Shown here in pieces: positions 16,689 through 24,309 of a stretch of 59,173 nucleotides of DNA. Positions within the stretch are counted from its first letter, which is position 1; each line of letters starts with the position of its first letter. The position numbers were made by a program, and so were the translations under genes. Source of the DNA: Bacteroidales bacterium (lineage in GTDB: Bacteria > Bacteroidota > Bacteroidia > Bacteroidales > Prolixibacteraceae); the NCBI GenBank assembly GCA_015654795.1, contig JAATGF010000030.1, positions 1-59,173 of the forward strand, written 5' to 3'. Under the pieces are notes generated by a model, which saw only the letters and a program-made list of their open reading frames with translations, was not told where the DNA came from and did no database searches.

Positions 16689-17792
16689 TCACTTCAATAA
16701 ATTGTCCCCCACCGTTGCTGAAATGAGATTAAGTAAAAATTGAACAGCCGCAGGGTCGTAGGCCGGAAGTTCCGGATGATTACGCGGTGGCGTCACTGAT
16801 TCGTCAAGCCTTCCATCTGTAATGATCTGACTTAGATAAACTTTACCTTTCGCGTCTTTTGGAATCAGTTCAACAAGCGGAAAACGGTAAGGATTTTCGC
16901 CGGTTGTGGCATACGCATTAATTTTTACTTTGGTCCCTTCGAATCGCAAATCTGTAGCAGGCACTGTAATACCAAAATATCCATTCCAGGGTTGCATTTT
17001 ATTTGCAGTAAAATCGAATATAAGCTCCTTATAATCTGATTTCAGAACAAAACTTTGTTCGGGGCTCTTCGCTTTAATGAAACGTACAGATACACCGTAA
17101 GGCAACGTTATTTTTGTGAGATGATCTTCATCCTTATCTGTGGGTGCAATGTCGGTAAAAATCACAGACATCTCCCTTTTAAGCGCCCTATCGACTAATA
17201 GAGAGATATCCTTTTCACCTGCGACATATTGAGTCCAGCTCTTTTTCCCCAGAAGGAGAACCTGACCCCATGATAATTCAGGAGCCTTTATATCCCAGGT
17301 TTTAAGGAACTTGCTTAACCCTTCTTCCGAATCGGGAGTATGCACAAGTAATTTGGACAGTCGTGGTGACTTCTTTGGCTGGATCACATTGAACACAAAC
17401 GAAGGAGTCGATGCGTTATTTCCGTTTTCGCCTTCATCGATTGTGAGCTTAAACGTTCCGGCAAGTTTGGGGACAGGAACCATCAGGGGAATTGTAACAC
17501 CTCCGGAAGGAAGAAGCTCAAGATTAATTACTGTATCCCAAACTTTTACCCCGGCACTGTCAACCACAAGTAACGACTGACTGATTTTCAGATTTTCTGA
17601 CGAGTTGTTTTTAAAGACAACCCCTATTCTCAATAAACTTCCAGGTAAATAGTTGTGATAACTCTCTCCATAGGTTACCTGATATTTTTTTTCTTCCCCT
17701 GAAGAGAAAGAATCAACTGCCCGAATACTTTGTCCGGCAACTGACACAAAAAGGCTTAGGAATAAAACGATTCGGAAAATAAAACGCCCCAT
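16689..17792 (-). CDS. Secreted protein of unknown function
   Basis: Exported protein of 367 residues with a signal peptide (1 to about 20, ending VSVAGQ). Residues about 35-135 look like an Ig-like beta domain (PGSLLRIGVVFKNNSSENLKISQSLLVVDSAG, with SGGVTIPLMVPVP and GTFKLTIDE). The middle is of unknown fold, and the last 60 residues (VYLSQIITDGRLDE, PAYDPAAVQFLLNLIS) resemble the C-terminal end of accessory regions in Bacteroidota beta-galactosidase-like proteins that often read YDPAAVQFLLNM. No catalytic motif was identified. It follows the TolB-like gene by 12 bases and is probably its operon partner. A role in glycan handling is inferred from context only. Confidence 0.5.
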   Translation of the reverse strand: MGRFIFRIVLFLSLFVSVAGQSIRAVDSFSSGEEKKYQVTYGESYHNYLPGSLLRIGVVFKNNSSENLKISQSLLVVDSAGVKVWDTVINLELLPSGGVTIPLMVPVPKLAGTFKLTIDEGENGNNASTPSFVFNVIQPKKSPRLSKLLVHTPDSEEGLSKFLKTWDIKAPELSWGQVLLLGKKSWTQYVAGEKDISLLVDRALKREMSVIFTDIAPTDKDEDHLTKITLPYGVSVRFIKAKSPEQSFVLKSDYKELIFDFTANKMQPWNGYFGITVPATDLRFEGTKVKINAYATTGENPYRFPLVELIPKDAKGKVYLSQIITDGRLDESVTPPRNHPELPAYDPAAVQFLLNLISATVGDNLLK

Positions 17793-17804
17793 CTTAACTT
17801 TGGT

Positions 17805-19325
17805 TTAGTAATTCGGATCACCATAAGTAAATGAAACAAAGGCAATCGTTTTACCATCAGGACTCCACGAAGGAACATTCATTGTACCTTGTCCGCCATA
17901 AATATAAGCCAGAACTTTAGCTTCCGGAGAATTCGTTTGCTGAATCCGGAGTAAAACCCGTTGGTTATGAGGATGTGAATTAGCCGGAACATCAGCAGGA
18001 TATGAAACATAGACCATGCTTTTCCCGTCAGGAGACAGATGAGCAAACCAGTCGTTGTATTCCCCAAAACTTACCTGTTCCTGATTGGATCCGTCAGGCA
18101 ACATGCGCCAGATCTTCATCATTCCTGTACGTACAGAGTTGAAATAGATATATTTACCATCCGGAGTATATTCAGGACCATCATCCAGACCTTTTGATTT
18201 GGTCAGTTGGAACTCTTCGCCCCCATTGGACGAAATTCCCCAGACATCGAAATCACCATTCCGCTCAGCACAATAGACCAGTGTTTTTCGATCGGGCGAC
18301 CAACCATGCCAGTACGAAGGGACATTTTTAGTGATCGCTTTAGGAATTCCCCCCTCGACAGGAACAGTGTAGACCATTGATCCGGAACGACCATCGGGAA
18401 GTTTTGTCGAACTTGAAATTGCAAGCATTTTACCATCGAACGAAAGGCCGTGGTCATTATTACTGTTCACAACTTCACCTGTATTGATTTTTACAGGAGT
18501 TTTAGTGGCTAAAGGAAATTTATAGAGCAACCCTTCTGAATTGTAGATCAGAAATTTACCATCTTTCGACCAGTTTGGCGCTTCGATATGTCCTTTGGTT
18601 GCATAGATCACTTTTCGATTACCTGTCGCAATATCCATCAACTCAAGGCGACTTGCAGAAGGTTGCCGATATCCATCCACATTTTCAGCGGCAGGAACAT
18701 CGATCCTGAAATTATGGAATACCGCCTTTTCAACTACAGCTGTATCGTGCGAGCAGACAAACAGTCCGGCATAGACAGGAGCGTTGAAAGCTATTGACAA
18801 TCTGCCTGTTTCGGTGAACGGATTACCTGTTTTTGCACAGCGCATTATGATTGTATCGCCTTTCCGTTCAAGCTGAATCACATCGGGAGCAGTTAAACCG
18901 GCTTTGATTTCATCCGTAACGTCATCGTTTTTTGTCCGGTACTGCAATGAAGTGAGTCCTTCACCATGAACGGCAGCATCGGCATAACGTGATCCGGGTG
19001 TAAGATTTTCTCTGATTATCAGTCCCATCTTACGATGAGGGTTAGCCCCTGCCCCTTCGAAACGACAAGAGGTAGTCAGGATAAAATCTCCGGTCAGTTT
19101 AACCGAAGCAAAATGAAACTCATCTGCATTTGCCCAAATGTTCAATCCGCTCCCGGTAAGCGTATAAATCTGTCGGGAATCATCGAATTTGGTTGAACCT
19201 TTTAGCTTCGGATTTCCAATATCAGTTACACTTGTAAATGCACCATGATTCTGCGCAATTGTCTCCGCAGAGTCCATTAACGTCATCATAATGAAGCAGG
19301 CTGTAATAGTTAATAAGCGTACCAT
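17805..19325 (-). CDS. Exported TolB-like beta-propeller protein
   Basis: Protein of 506 residues with a signal peptide (1 to about 25). Residues about 30-215 form a lectin-like beta-sandwich of the DUF1349 kind (FHFASVKLTGDFILTTSCRFEG, HRKMGLIIRENLTPGSRYADAAVHG). Residues about 220-506 carry six PD40/TolB-like blades, each with the DGK signature: DGKFLIYNS, DGKMLAISS, DRKTLVYCAERNGDFDVWGI, DGKYIYFNSVRTG, DGKSMVYVS, DGKTIAFVSF. Such proteins are often misnamed as Tol components; here nothing points to the Tol-Pal system. With the secreted protein directly downstream it probably binds or senses extracellular or periplasmic carbohydrate, which is inference from the hydrolase neighbours. Confidence 0.75.
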   Translation of the reverse strand: MVRLLTITACFIMMTLMDSAETIAQNHGAFTSVTDIGNPKLKGSTKFDDSRQIYTLTGSGLNIWANADEFHFASVKLTGDFILTTSCRFEGAGANPHRKMGLIIRENLTPGSRYADAAVHGEGLTSLQYRTKNDDVTDEIKAGLTAPDVIQLERKGDTIIMRCAKTGNPFTETGRLSIAFNAPVYAGLFVCSHDTAVVEKAVFHNFRIDVPAAENVDGYRQPSASRLELMDIATGNRKVIYATKGHIEAPNWSKDGKFLIYNSEGLLYKFPLATKTPVKINTGEVVNSNNDHGLSFDGKMLAISSSTKLPDGRSGSMVYTVPVEGGIPKAITKNVPSYWHGWSPDRKTLVYCAERNGDFDVWGISSNGGEEFQLTKSKGLDDGPEYTPDGKYIYFNSVRTGMMKIWRMLPDGSNQEQVSFGEYNDWFAHLSPDGKSMVYVSYPADVPANSHPHNQRVLLRIQQTNSPEAKVLAYIYGGQGTMNVPSWSPDGKTIAFVSFTYGDPNY

Positions 19326-19482
19326 AAAAAGATTTATTTGTTAAATATTTGATAGTTTTGTGCTGATTATCATTCCTTCCATTGATCGATCATTATAAAA
19401 GATTATAAGCATCACAGTTCCGGAATTAAGTGATAATAAAGTGATGACAATGTGTGAATTATTTCTGAGAAAATCAACAATT

Positions 19483-19951
19483 ATGAACAAGGTAATAATT
19501 GAAGAAATGAAAAAAGAATCGTGGGAAGCGGTTCAAAGAATCTACAATAAAGGCATCGCCACAAAAAACGCAACTTTTCAAACCGAAGCTCCGCAATGGG
19601 AAGCATGGGACCAGGCCCATCGAAAAGATTGCAGGTTGGGCTGCATTATCGAATGTTTCGGGCCGCTGTGTTTATGCGGGAGTTGCAGAGGTGAGTATTT
19701 ATATCGGTTCCACTTTCCGGGGAACGGGCATTGGTGATCAGTTGATGAAACAATTAATCGCCGAATCGGAACGAAACGGGATATGGACCTTGCAGTCCGG
19801 CGTCTTTCCCGAAAACATAGCAAGCACAAAGTTACACCTGAAAAACGGATTTAGAATTCAGGGAATCAGAGAGAAAATCGCGCAGATGGATCACATCTGG
19901 CGAGATGTGGCAATGCTCGAGCGAAGAAGCAGCGTAGTCGGAATCGATTGA
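19483..19951 (+). pseudogene. Broken GNAT acetyltransferase, phosphinothricin-acetyltransferase-like
   Basis: The N-terminal part from ATG 19483 reads NKVIIEEMKKESWEAVQRIYNKGIATKNATFQTEAPQWEAWDQAH (start region typical of Pat-like GNAT proteins). From about 19637 the homologous continuation WAALSNVSGRCVYAGVAEVSIYIG, then FRGTGIGDQLMKQLIAESERNGIW (acetyl-CoA loop) and the end MDHIWRDVAMLERRS, is in a different frame. Between CR at about 19634 and WAALS about ten residues expected in the family are also missing, so a deletion with frameshift rather than a single-base slip is likely. A functional enzyme cannot be made without recoding. Confidence 0.8.
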
Positions 19952-20114
19952 AAACTAAATAAATTCCCCTGCTGATATCACTTATTAGATCTCAACAGGA
20001 GAATTAAGCCCCAATATCTATTTGCGCTGTTCCATTTAGCTACTGATCGCAAGTATTCAAACACCGACCTCGCCTTACCCTGACGAAGTACCTGATCCGG
20101 TATTTCGTAAATTA

Positions 20115-20750
20115 TTATTTATAGGATACCGGATTGTTTAGCATTGGAAATTGTGTGTCCTTTAGTTGAAGTACACTTCTCATTTTTTCAAGATCCATCG
20201 TTGCACGAGGTCTGGTACTAAAACCGGCACCGGCACAAAAAACTGAAATGTTCTGAGATACAATACCGGCATCTAAAGCTGCCAAACTTAATTTCATCTT
20301 ATCATCGCCGGATTTAAACTTTGATATGTCTGAAACCAATATAAGAATTGCTGCTGCTTTGGCATATTCAGCCTGACGACCCGCCGCTAAACCACGCTGA
20401 TCGCCACTGACAACCGGGTTCAAAACATGACTTTGTGCATCATAAAAATAAACACCCTCTTCCGTAAATAAATAAACATCAATATCCTGAGCATTCATGG
20501 CCGAAGGGGCCGTTCGTTTACCAACTTCCTTGCGGTTAACGCCATTGGCAGCCCACAATAAATCGGAGAGATCCTGCAGGCTTAATTTTGTTCCTGTGAA
20601 TTCACTTGCCGAAGCTCTTAAGGAAAGCGCTTCCATTACTGGTAATCCACGTTTCAGATCAGGCTGATTTAATACGATTGGCTTTAGTTCCTGGGCAAAC
20701 AAAGAGCCTGACAAAATTGTAAAACAAATGTAAATAATCGTCTTCTTCAT
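20115..20750 (-). CDS. Exported SagB/ThcOx-type nitroreductase-family protein
   Basis: Protein of 211 residues with a clear signal peptide (1 to about 19, ending SGSLFAQ), then a compact nitroreductase fold: MEALSLRASASEFTGTKLSLQDLSDLLWAANGVNR, KRTAPSAMNAQDIDVYLFTEEGVYFYDAQSHVL, AAILILVSDIS and a C-terminal GAGFSTRPRATMD. The RTAPSA segment is the flavin-site motif of the SagB-like branch. Most nitroreductases are cytoplasmic, so a periplasmic FMN protein is unusual. Its start lies 10 bases after the stop of the mannanase gene, so the two are cotranscribed. Substrate is unknown. Confidence 0.8.
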   Translation of the reverse strand: MKKTIIYICFTILSGSLFAQELKPIVLNQPDLKRGLPVMEALSLRASASEFTGTKLSLQDLSDLLWAANGVNRKEVGKRTAPSAMNAQDIDVYLFTEEGVYFYDAQSHVLNPVVSGDQRGLAAGRQAEYAKAAAILILVSDISKFKSGDDKMKLSLAALDAGIVSQNISVFCAGAGFSTRPRATMDLEKMRSVLQLKDTQFPMLNNPVSYK

Positions 20751-20760
20751 AGCTGTTCCT

Positions 20761-21873
20761 TTATTTTAATGATTGAATATCTTTCAAAAACAGAGTCCTA
20801 GGGTCTTTATAAAACTTTACGAAATCCTTCGCGCTGGGACAATCCTTGTAGGGGCCAAATGCTATTCGGGCAGGTTGATTAAACGGATTCCGCCAAACCA
20901 ATACATACGATAAATCATAAGAGCGCAAGGTCTTAAGAAGCACATTCGTCCACCATTCCGGATTACTGGTAATCGGGCCACCCACTTCGCTTACTGCACC
21001 TATTTTGCCTTTATCGGCAGCAATTTTCGAAACCAGCTTCGCACAATTGCCAAGTACACCTGCATATTCGGGTCCGCGATCGTACAAATCAAAAGCCACT
21101 ATATCAATCAGATCGTCGCCAGGATAACGTTCAAGGTACTCTTCCGAAGTTGTGAAACGGTCGGTTGAATACGTATATAGCAGGTGATGAATGTTTTTGG
21201 TCTCGCGCAGATAGGTCACCGTAAAACGCCACAAAGCAGTGTATTGATCAACCGTACACAAGTTTTTCCCCCACCAGAACCAGCTTCCGGTATGCTCATG
21301 GAAAGGGCGAAAGAGAACCGGGATAAATGTACCCTGATCGGTTTTCAGACTGAGCATAAAGAGAGCCAGTTTGTCGAGATATTGTTTATACAATTCGTGC
21401 TTTTCGCCGCCTGGCAATATTGCTTCCACAGTCTTATCAGAAGTCACATCCCAGGCAGTACCACCTGTCAACGGATTGCGAAAATGCCAGCTGATTGTAT
21501 TGATTCCGCCCCTCGAATATGCCTTTTTGATTCCGTCGCGAATGTTATCGAAGAAAACAGAATCGAGACTACAGGCATTGCCAAGTTCGAGATGCCCCAG
21601 TTCCCAGCCACATACAGCCGGAAAATCACCGCAAACGTCTTTTACATCGCTGCGGTCATCTTCGGCGTACCAACTTGTCCCATAGGCCAGCGCATCCTGA
21701 TGACCAAACATCATTCCCTTGTGCTCAAGATTCATCATATTCTGATATAATTTAACAGCTTCAGGAGTGGCCTTAGGGTCGGAGGGACCAGATTTGCCGG
21801 CCTGAGCTACTAACCCGACGCAGAGTAGCATCATCGCAAGTAAGTTTTTAATTCTTTTCATGGCTTTGTTCAT
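20761..21873 (-). CDS. GH26 endo-beta-1,4-mannanase
   Basis: Secreted glycoside hydrolase of 370 residues with a signal peptide (about 1-25, ending GLVAQA). The GH26 fold starts with MMFGHQDALAYGTSWY and GVCGWELGH-like sequence (PAVCGWELGHLELGN), and SWHFRNPLTGG is the substrate-contact segment. The acid/base Glu lies in VLFRPFHEHTGSWFWWG and the nucleophile Glu in IGAVSEVGGP, both intact. The enzyme cuts mannan or galactomannan backbones. With the GH27 alpha-galactosidase 5 kb away it suggests galactomannan breakdown. The downstream nitroreductase-like gene is in the same operon. Confidence 0.92.
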   Translation of the reverse strand: MNKAMKRIKNLLAMMLLCVGLVAQAGKSGPSDPKATPEAVKLYQNMMNLEHKGMMFGHQDALAYGTSWYAEDDRSDVKDVCGDFPAVCGWELGHLELGNACSLDSVFFDNIRDGIKKAYSRGGINTISWHFRNPLTGGTAWDVTSDKTVEAILPGGEKHELYKQYLDKLALFMLSLKTDQGTFIPVLFRPFHEHTGSWFWWGKNLCTVDQYTALWRFTVTYLRETKNIHHLLYTYSTDRFTTSEEYLERYPGDDLIDIVAFDLYDRGPEYAGVLGNCAKLVSKIAADKGKIGAVSEVGGPITSNPEWWTNVLLKTLRSYDLSYVLVWRNPFNQPARIAFGPYKDCPSAKDFVKFYKDPRTLFLKDIQSLK

Positions 21874-22133
21874 ATTGTCAGTAATCGATTGACAGTTACG
21901 CTAAGATGGGATCAGTTTATTGTTCAAATATAAGCATAATGAACCTGAAAAGGAAAACAAATTTATTAAAAAAAAAACCGAAAATAAGCGTAGGAAATAA
22001 AATAATGTTGTATTTACAAAAGTGGAACAGGGAGATGGAGTTGATGGGGAGAAAGGGCGATGGGGACTTGTCAATTAAAGGTCATTAAGAAGTCATTGAA
22101 AACGTCATTGGCTTCGCCGTCAGTAAAAAGTCA

Positions 22134-22580
22134 TCCGATGCTGATATAAGACCTGATACCAGACTCAGTATGGACCAAACAAGAATCAAACAAGAACCAA
22201 ACAAGAATCAAACATGAACCAAACAAGAATCAAACAAGAACCAAACATGAACCAAACAAGAATCAAACATGAATCAAACATGAATCAAACATGAACCAAA
22301 CAAGAATCAAACATGAACCAAACATAGAGCAGACATAGAGCAGGTATAGAGCAAATAAGAAAGAAATATGGAGCAAACCCAACCGGGCTGTTTGTTTCAA
22401 TTACGATAAATATGTATTAAAAGCGCACTGCGCTTCATCTGTATATAATTTGTTTTTTTAAGATCAGATGGAATCGAAGATCAGCAAAGTTAATAACCAT
22501 GATTTAATTCTCATCTTCAGTTTGTGACTTTACAGTCATGGCTATTTCGAAAGTCCACAAATCCCGTATTGGCAAAAGAC
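22134..22580 (-). repeat. Copy B of the dispersed element with twenty-two 11-bp tandem units
   Basis: 22134-22375 divides exactly into 22 units of 11 bp. The middle units alternate AACAAGAATCA, AACAAGAACCA, AACATGAATCA and AACATGAACCA; the end units are TCCGATGCTGA and AATATGGAGCA. Units and the flank to about 22580 (for example ACGATAAATATGTATTAAAA and CCACAAATCCCGTATTGGCA) are the reverse complement of the element at 7216-7468. The 11-bp period is not a multiple of three, so this is not a coding repeat. The flank also carries an insert-like segment, about 22437-22555, shared with 53.55-53.66 kb. Confidence 0.8.
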
Positions 22581-22618
22581 GGCATTTGTTTAATCCATTT
22601 ACTTATAAGTGATTGACA

Positions 22619-22664
22619 AGATAAGATGTCGCATTTTTAAAATAGAGATACGACATTTTATCTT
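22619..22664. repeat. Inverted repeat hairpin
   Basis: ATAAGATGTCG (22621-22631) pairs with CGACATTTTAT (22651-22661) around a 19-base AT-rich loop. It is not followed by a strong T tract on the plus strand and belongs to no gene here; the surrounding 21874-22133 and 22581-22800 hold no gene that I can support. Confidence 0.45.
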
Positions 22665-22820
22665 TTCTATTATTTAGTTGCGTAGTTCCGTTAGCGTTTG
22701 AGTGAAAATCAGAATAGGCAAAAAATTCCAGGCCCATTATCGCATTTTCCGTTCTTTGCTCATCAATTTATCTCCGTAATAATTGTTCCGACTGCTTCGA
22801 CGCCGATTTTTGTGGATTTT

Positions 22821-22850
22821 TTCCACACCAGACACGTAGACTCCACACTT
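22821..22850 (+). promoter_or_regulatory. Candidate upstream activator site 1
   Basis: TTCCACACCAGACACGTAGA followed by CTCCACAC is repeated with few changes exactly 800 bases downstream (23621-23650), while the roughly 95 bases between each copy and its promoter are largely diverged. The second copy contains the palindrome GTGGAATCCAC. It lies 126 bases upstream of the -24-like element in both cases, the distance expected for an NtrC-type enhancer site. Confidence 0.55.
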
Positions 22851-22946
22851 TTCTTTTGCTTACAAAGTCAATTGCATATTGTTTCTCCCATATTAACAGC
22901 TTGGTTTATTGCTGTTTATTCGAATAAAAAGGTATGTATTCCGGGT

Positions 22947-22962
22947 TTGGCACGCTTTTGTC
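22947..22962 (+). promoter_or_regulatory. Sigma54-like promoter 1
   Basis: TTGGCACGCTTTTGTC has a perfect -24 element (TTGGCACG). The -12 part is imperfect: TGTC stands where TTGC is expected, or TTGT occurs one base early. It is identical in sequence to the element at 23747-23762 and lies 47 bases before the start codon of the first PepSY-like gene. Confidence 0.5.
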
Positions 22963-23009
22963 TATAAGAGATATGACAATGAATTTTAAAAATATTAAAA
23001 CTTGAGAAC

Positions 23010-23321
23010 ATGAAAAAGTTAATGATTTTATCAGCAGCCGCACTGGCTATTTTCCTGGCAATGCCGCAGTTAGCAGAAGCTACAACAATTCAAAATAACA
23101 TCACAGTGACGCAAGACAAAGCAGTAAAATACCAGGAAATTACTGCGGCATCCTTACCGGCAGCAGTCACTGCTACTCTTACAAAGGATTATGCCGGTTA
23201 TGCCATCGATAAAGTTTTCCAGGGCGACGACGGTACCTTTAAGGTAGCTGTCAGCAAGGAAGCTGAGAAAGCTGTACTTTTCTTCAGTGCAACTGGAGAA
23301 CTGATTAAAGCTGAAAAATAA
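23010..23321 (+). CDS. PepSY-like (DUF2874-type) secreted protein, copy 1
   Basis: Exported small protein of 103 residues. Signal peptide MKKLMILSAAALAIFLAMPQ with cleavage near AEA (about residue 24). The mature part TEITAASLPAAV-like segment (YQEITAASLPAAVTATL) then YAGYAIDKVFQGDDGTFKVAV and ATGELIKAEK follows the PepSY-like/DUF2874 pattern of a small beta-alpha protein found in Bacteroidota periplasm, sometimes compared with beta-lactamase-inhibitor-like folds. Role unknown. It is one of a tandem pair that shares upstream site, promoter, coding sequence and terminator, and it lies just before a sigma54 activator gene. It is therefore a likely target of that regulator. Confidence 0.75.
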   Translation: MKKLMILSAAALAIFLAMPQLAEATTIQNNITVTQDKAVKYQEITAASLPAAVTATLTKDYAGYAIDKVFQGDDGTFKVAVSKEAEKAVLFFSATGELIKAEK

Positions 23322-23408
23322 GCTTCATGATTTTTTTTCTTTCCACCTTATTCAAAAGTTGTTTCTTCAACATTTGTTTGAATAAAAGTTAGGATTGGGT
23401 GGTCATAG

Positions 23409-23441
23409 CCTCTGTCAAAAATATTTGACGGAGGTTTTTTT
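23409..23441 (+). terminator. Terminator after PepSY-like gene 1
   Basis: CCTCTGTCAAA (23409-23419) pairs with TTTGACGGAGG (23424-23434), followed by seven T. Nearly the same hairpin follows the second copy. Confidence 0.85.
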
Positions 23442-23620
23442 ATTTCCAACAAAACCCGCATAAAACTAATTTCTTTATTTAGCACAGCGATTTCTTGCGG
23501 TGCCTGACCACAACCGAAACTTTTCATCGGATGAGATCAATTTCAGATATGCGGTTAACTTTATGGAAATAAACAAAATAACATTATTTAGCTAAATCTT
23601 ACATAATTTACGGGGAATTT

Positions 23621-23650
23621 TTCCTCACCAAACACGTGGAATCCACAACT
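23621..23650 (+). promoter_or_regulatory. Candidate upstream activator site 2
   Basis: TTCCTCACCAAACACGTGGA and the adjoining ATCCACAAC contain the palindrome GTGGAATCCAC. The site corresponds to 22821-22850 with the same 126-base distance to the -24-like element. Confidence 0.55.
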
Positions 23651-23746
23651 TTTTCTTGCTTATAAAACCGGGCAATATTTATTTATATCTTTATAATAAT
23701 CTGATTAATTGATTTTTATCAGGATTGACAAGAAAGTGTTTCGAGT

Positions 23747-23762
23747 TTGGCACGCTTTTGTC
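23747..23762 (+). promoter_or_regulatory. Sigma54-like promoter 2
   Basis: TTGGCACGCTTTTGTC, identical to 22947-22962 and followed in both copies by TATAAGA. It lies 48 bases upstream of ATG 23811. It would fall inside the longer reading frame that opens at 23709, which argues for the later start. Confidence 0.5.
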
Positions 23763-23810
23763 TATAAGATTGATAACAATGAGTATTTACAAATATTAAA
23801 AATTGAAAAC

Positions 23811-24107
23811 ATGAAAAAGTTAATGATTTTATCAGCAGCCGCAATGGCTATTTTCTTTGCAATGCCACAGTTCGCAGAAGCTACAACAATTCAAAATAAC
23901 ATCACAGTGACTCAGGCAGTGAAATACACTGAAATCACTGCGGCAACCCTACCCGAAGCAGTCTCTGCAGCTTTTGCAAAGGACTATGCAGGTTATGCTA
24001 TTGACAAAATTTTCCAGGGCGACAACGACACCTATAAATTAGTTGTCCGTAAAGATGGAGTATCGTCTGAGCTTATCTTCACAAGTAAAGGAGAATTGGT
24101 TAAATAG
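23811..24107 (+). CDS. PepSY-like (DUF2874-type) secreted protein, copy 2
   Basis: Exported protein of 98 residues from ATG 23811, paralogous to the gene at 23010. I reject the upstream in-frame start at 23709 because it precedes the conserved promoter and would bury the signal peptide MKKLMILSAAAMAIFFAMPQ. The N-terminal half is almost identical to copy 1 (ATTIQNNITVTQ, with DKA deleted); the C-terminal half has diverged (DNDTYKLVVRKDGVSSELIF). That pattern, conserved promoter and signal with diverging mature domain, suggests recent duplication with change of binding properties. A terminator follows at 24188, and then the sigma54 activator gene. Confidence 0.78.
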   Translation: MKKLMILSAAAMAIFFAMPQFAEATTIQNNITVTQAVKYTEITAATLPEAVSAAFAKDYAGYAIDKIFQGDNDTYKLVVRKDGVSSELIFTSKGELVK

Positions 24108-24187
24108 ACGTCGTAATTATTTTCTTTCCACCTTATTCAAAAGCTGTTTCTTCAAAGATAAACAAAGTTTAGAATGGGTAGACAAAA

Positions 24188-24221
24188 CCTCTGTCAAAAG
24201 TATTTGACAGAGGTTTTTTTT
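24188..24221 (+). terminator. Terminator after PepSY-like gene 2
   Basis: CCTCTGTCAAA (24188-24198) pairs with TTTGACAGAGG (24203-24213), followed by eight T. Confidence 0.85.
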
Positions 24222-24309
24222 ATTTTGTACACATTTTTTGGAGAAATAACTAAAAGTAAATGCTGATCTTTGCACTTAATAAACATCAGAACAAACATTA
24301 TTAAGGCAT

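Noticed and set aside
17805-19325. Tol-Pal system component
   Set aside because: PD40 blades alone do not make a TolB; no tolA, tolQ, tolR or pal genes are near, and the N-terminal domain is not that of TolB.
22134-22375. CRISPR array
   Set aside because: The repeats are 11 bp, contiguous and without spacers of even size; no cas genes are near.
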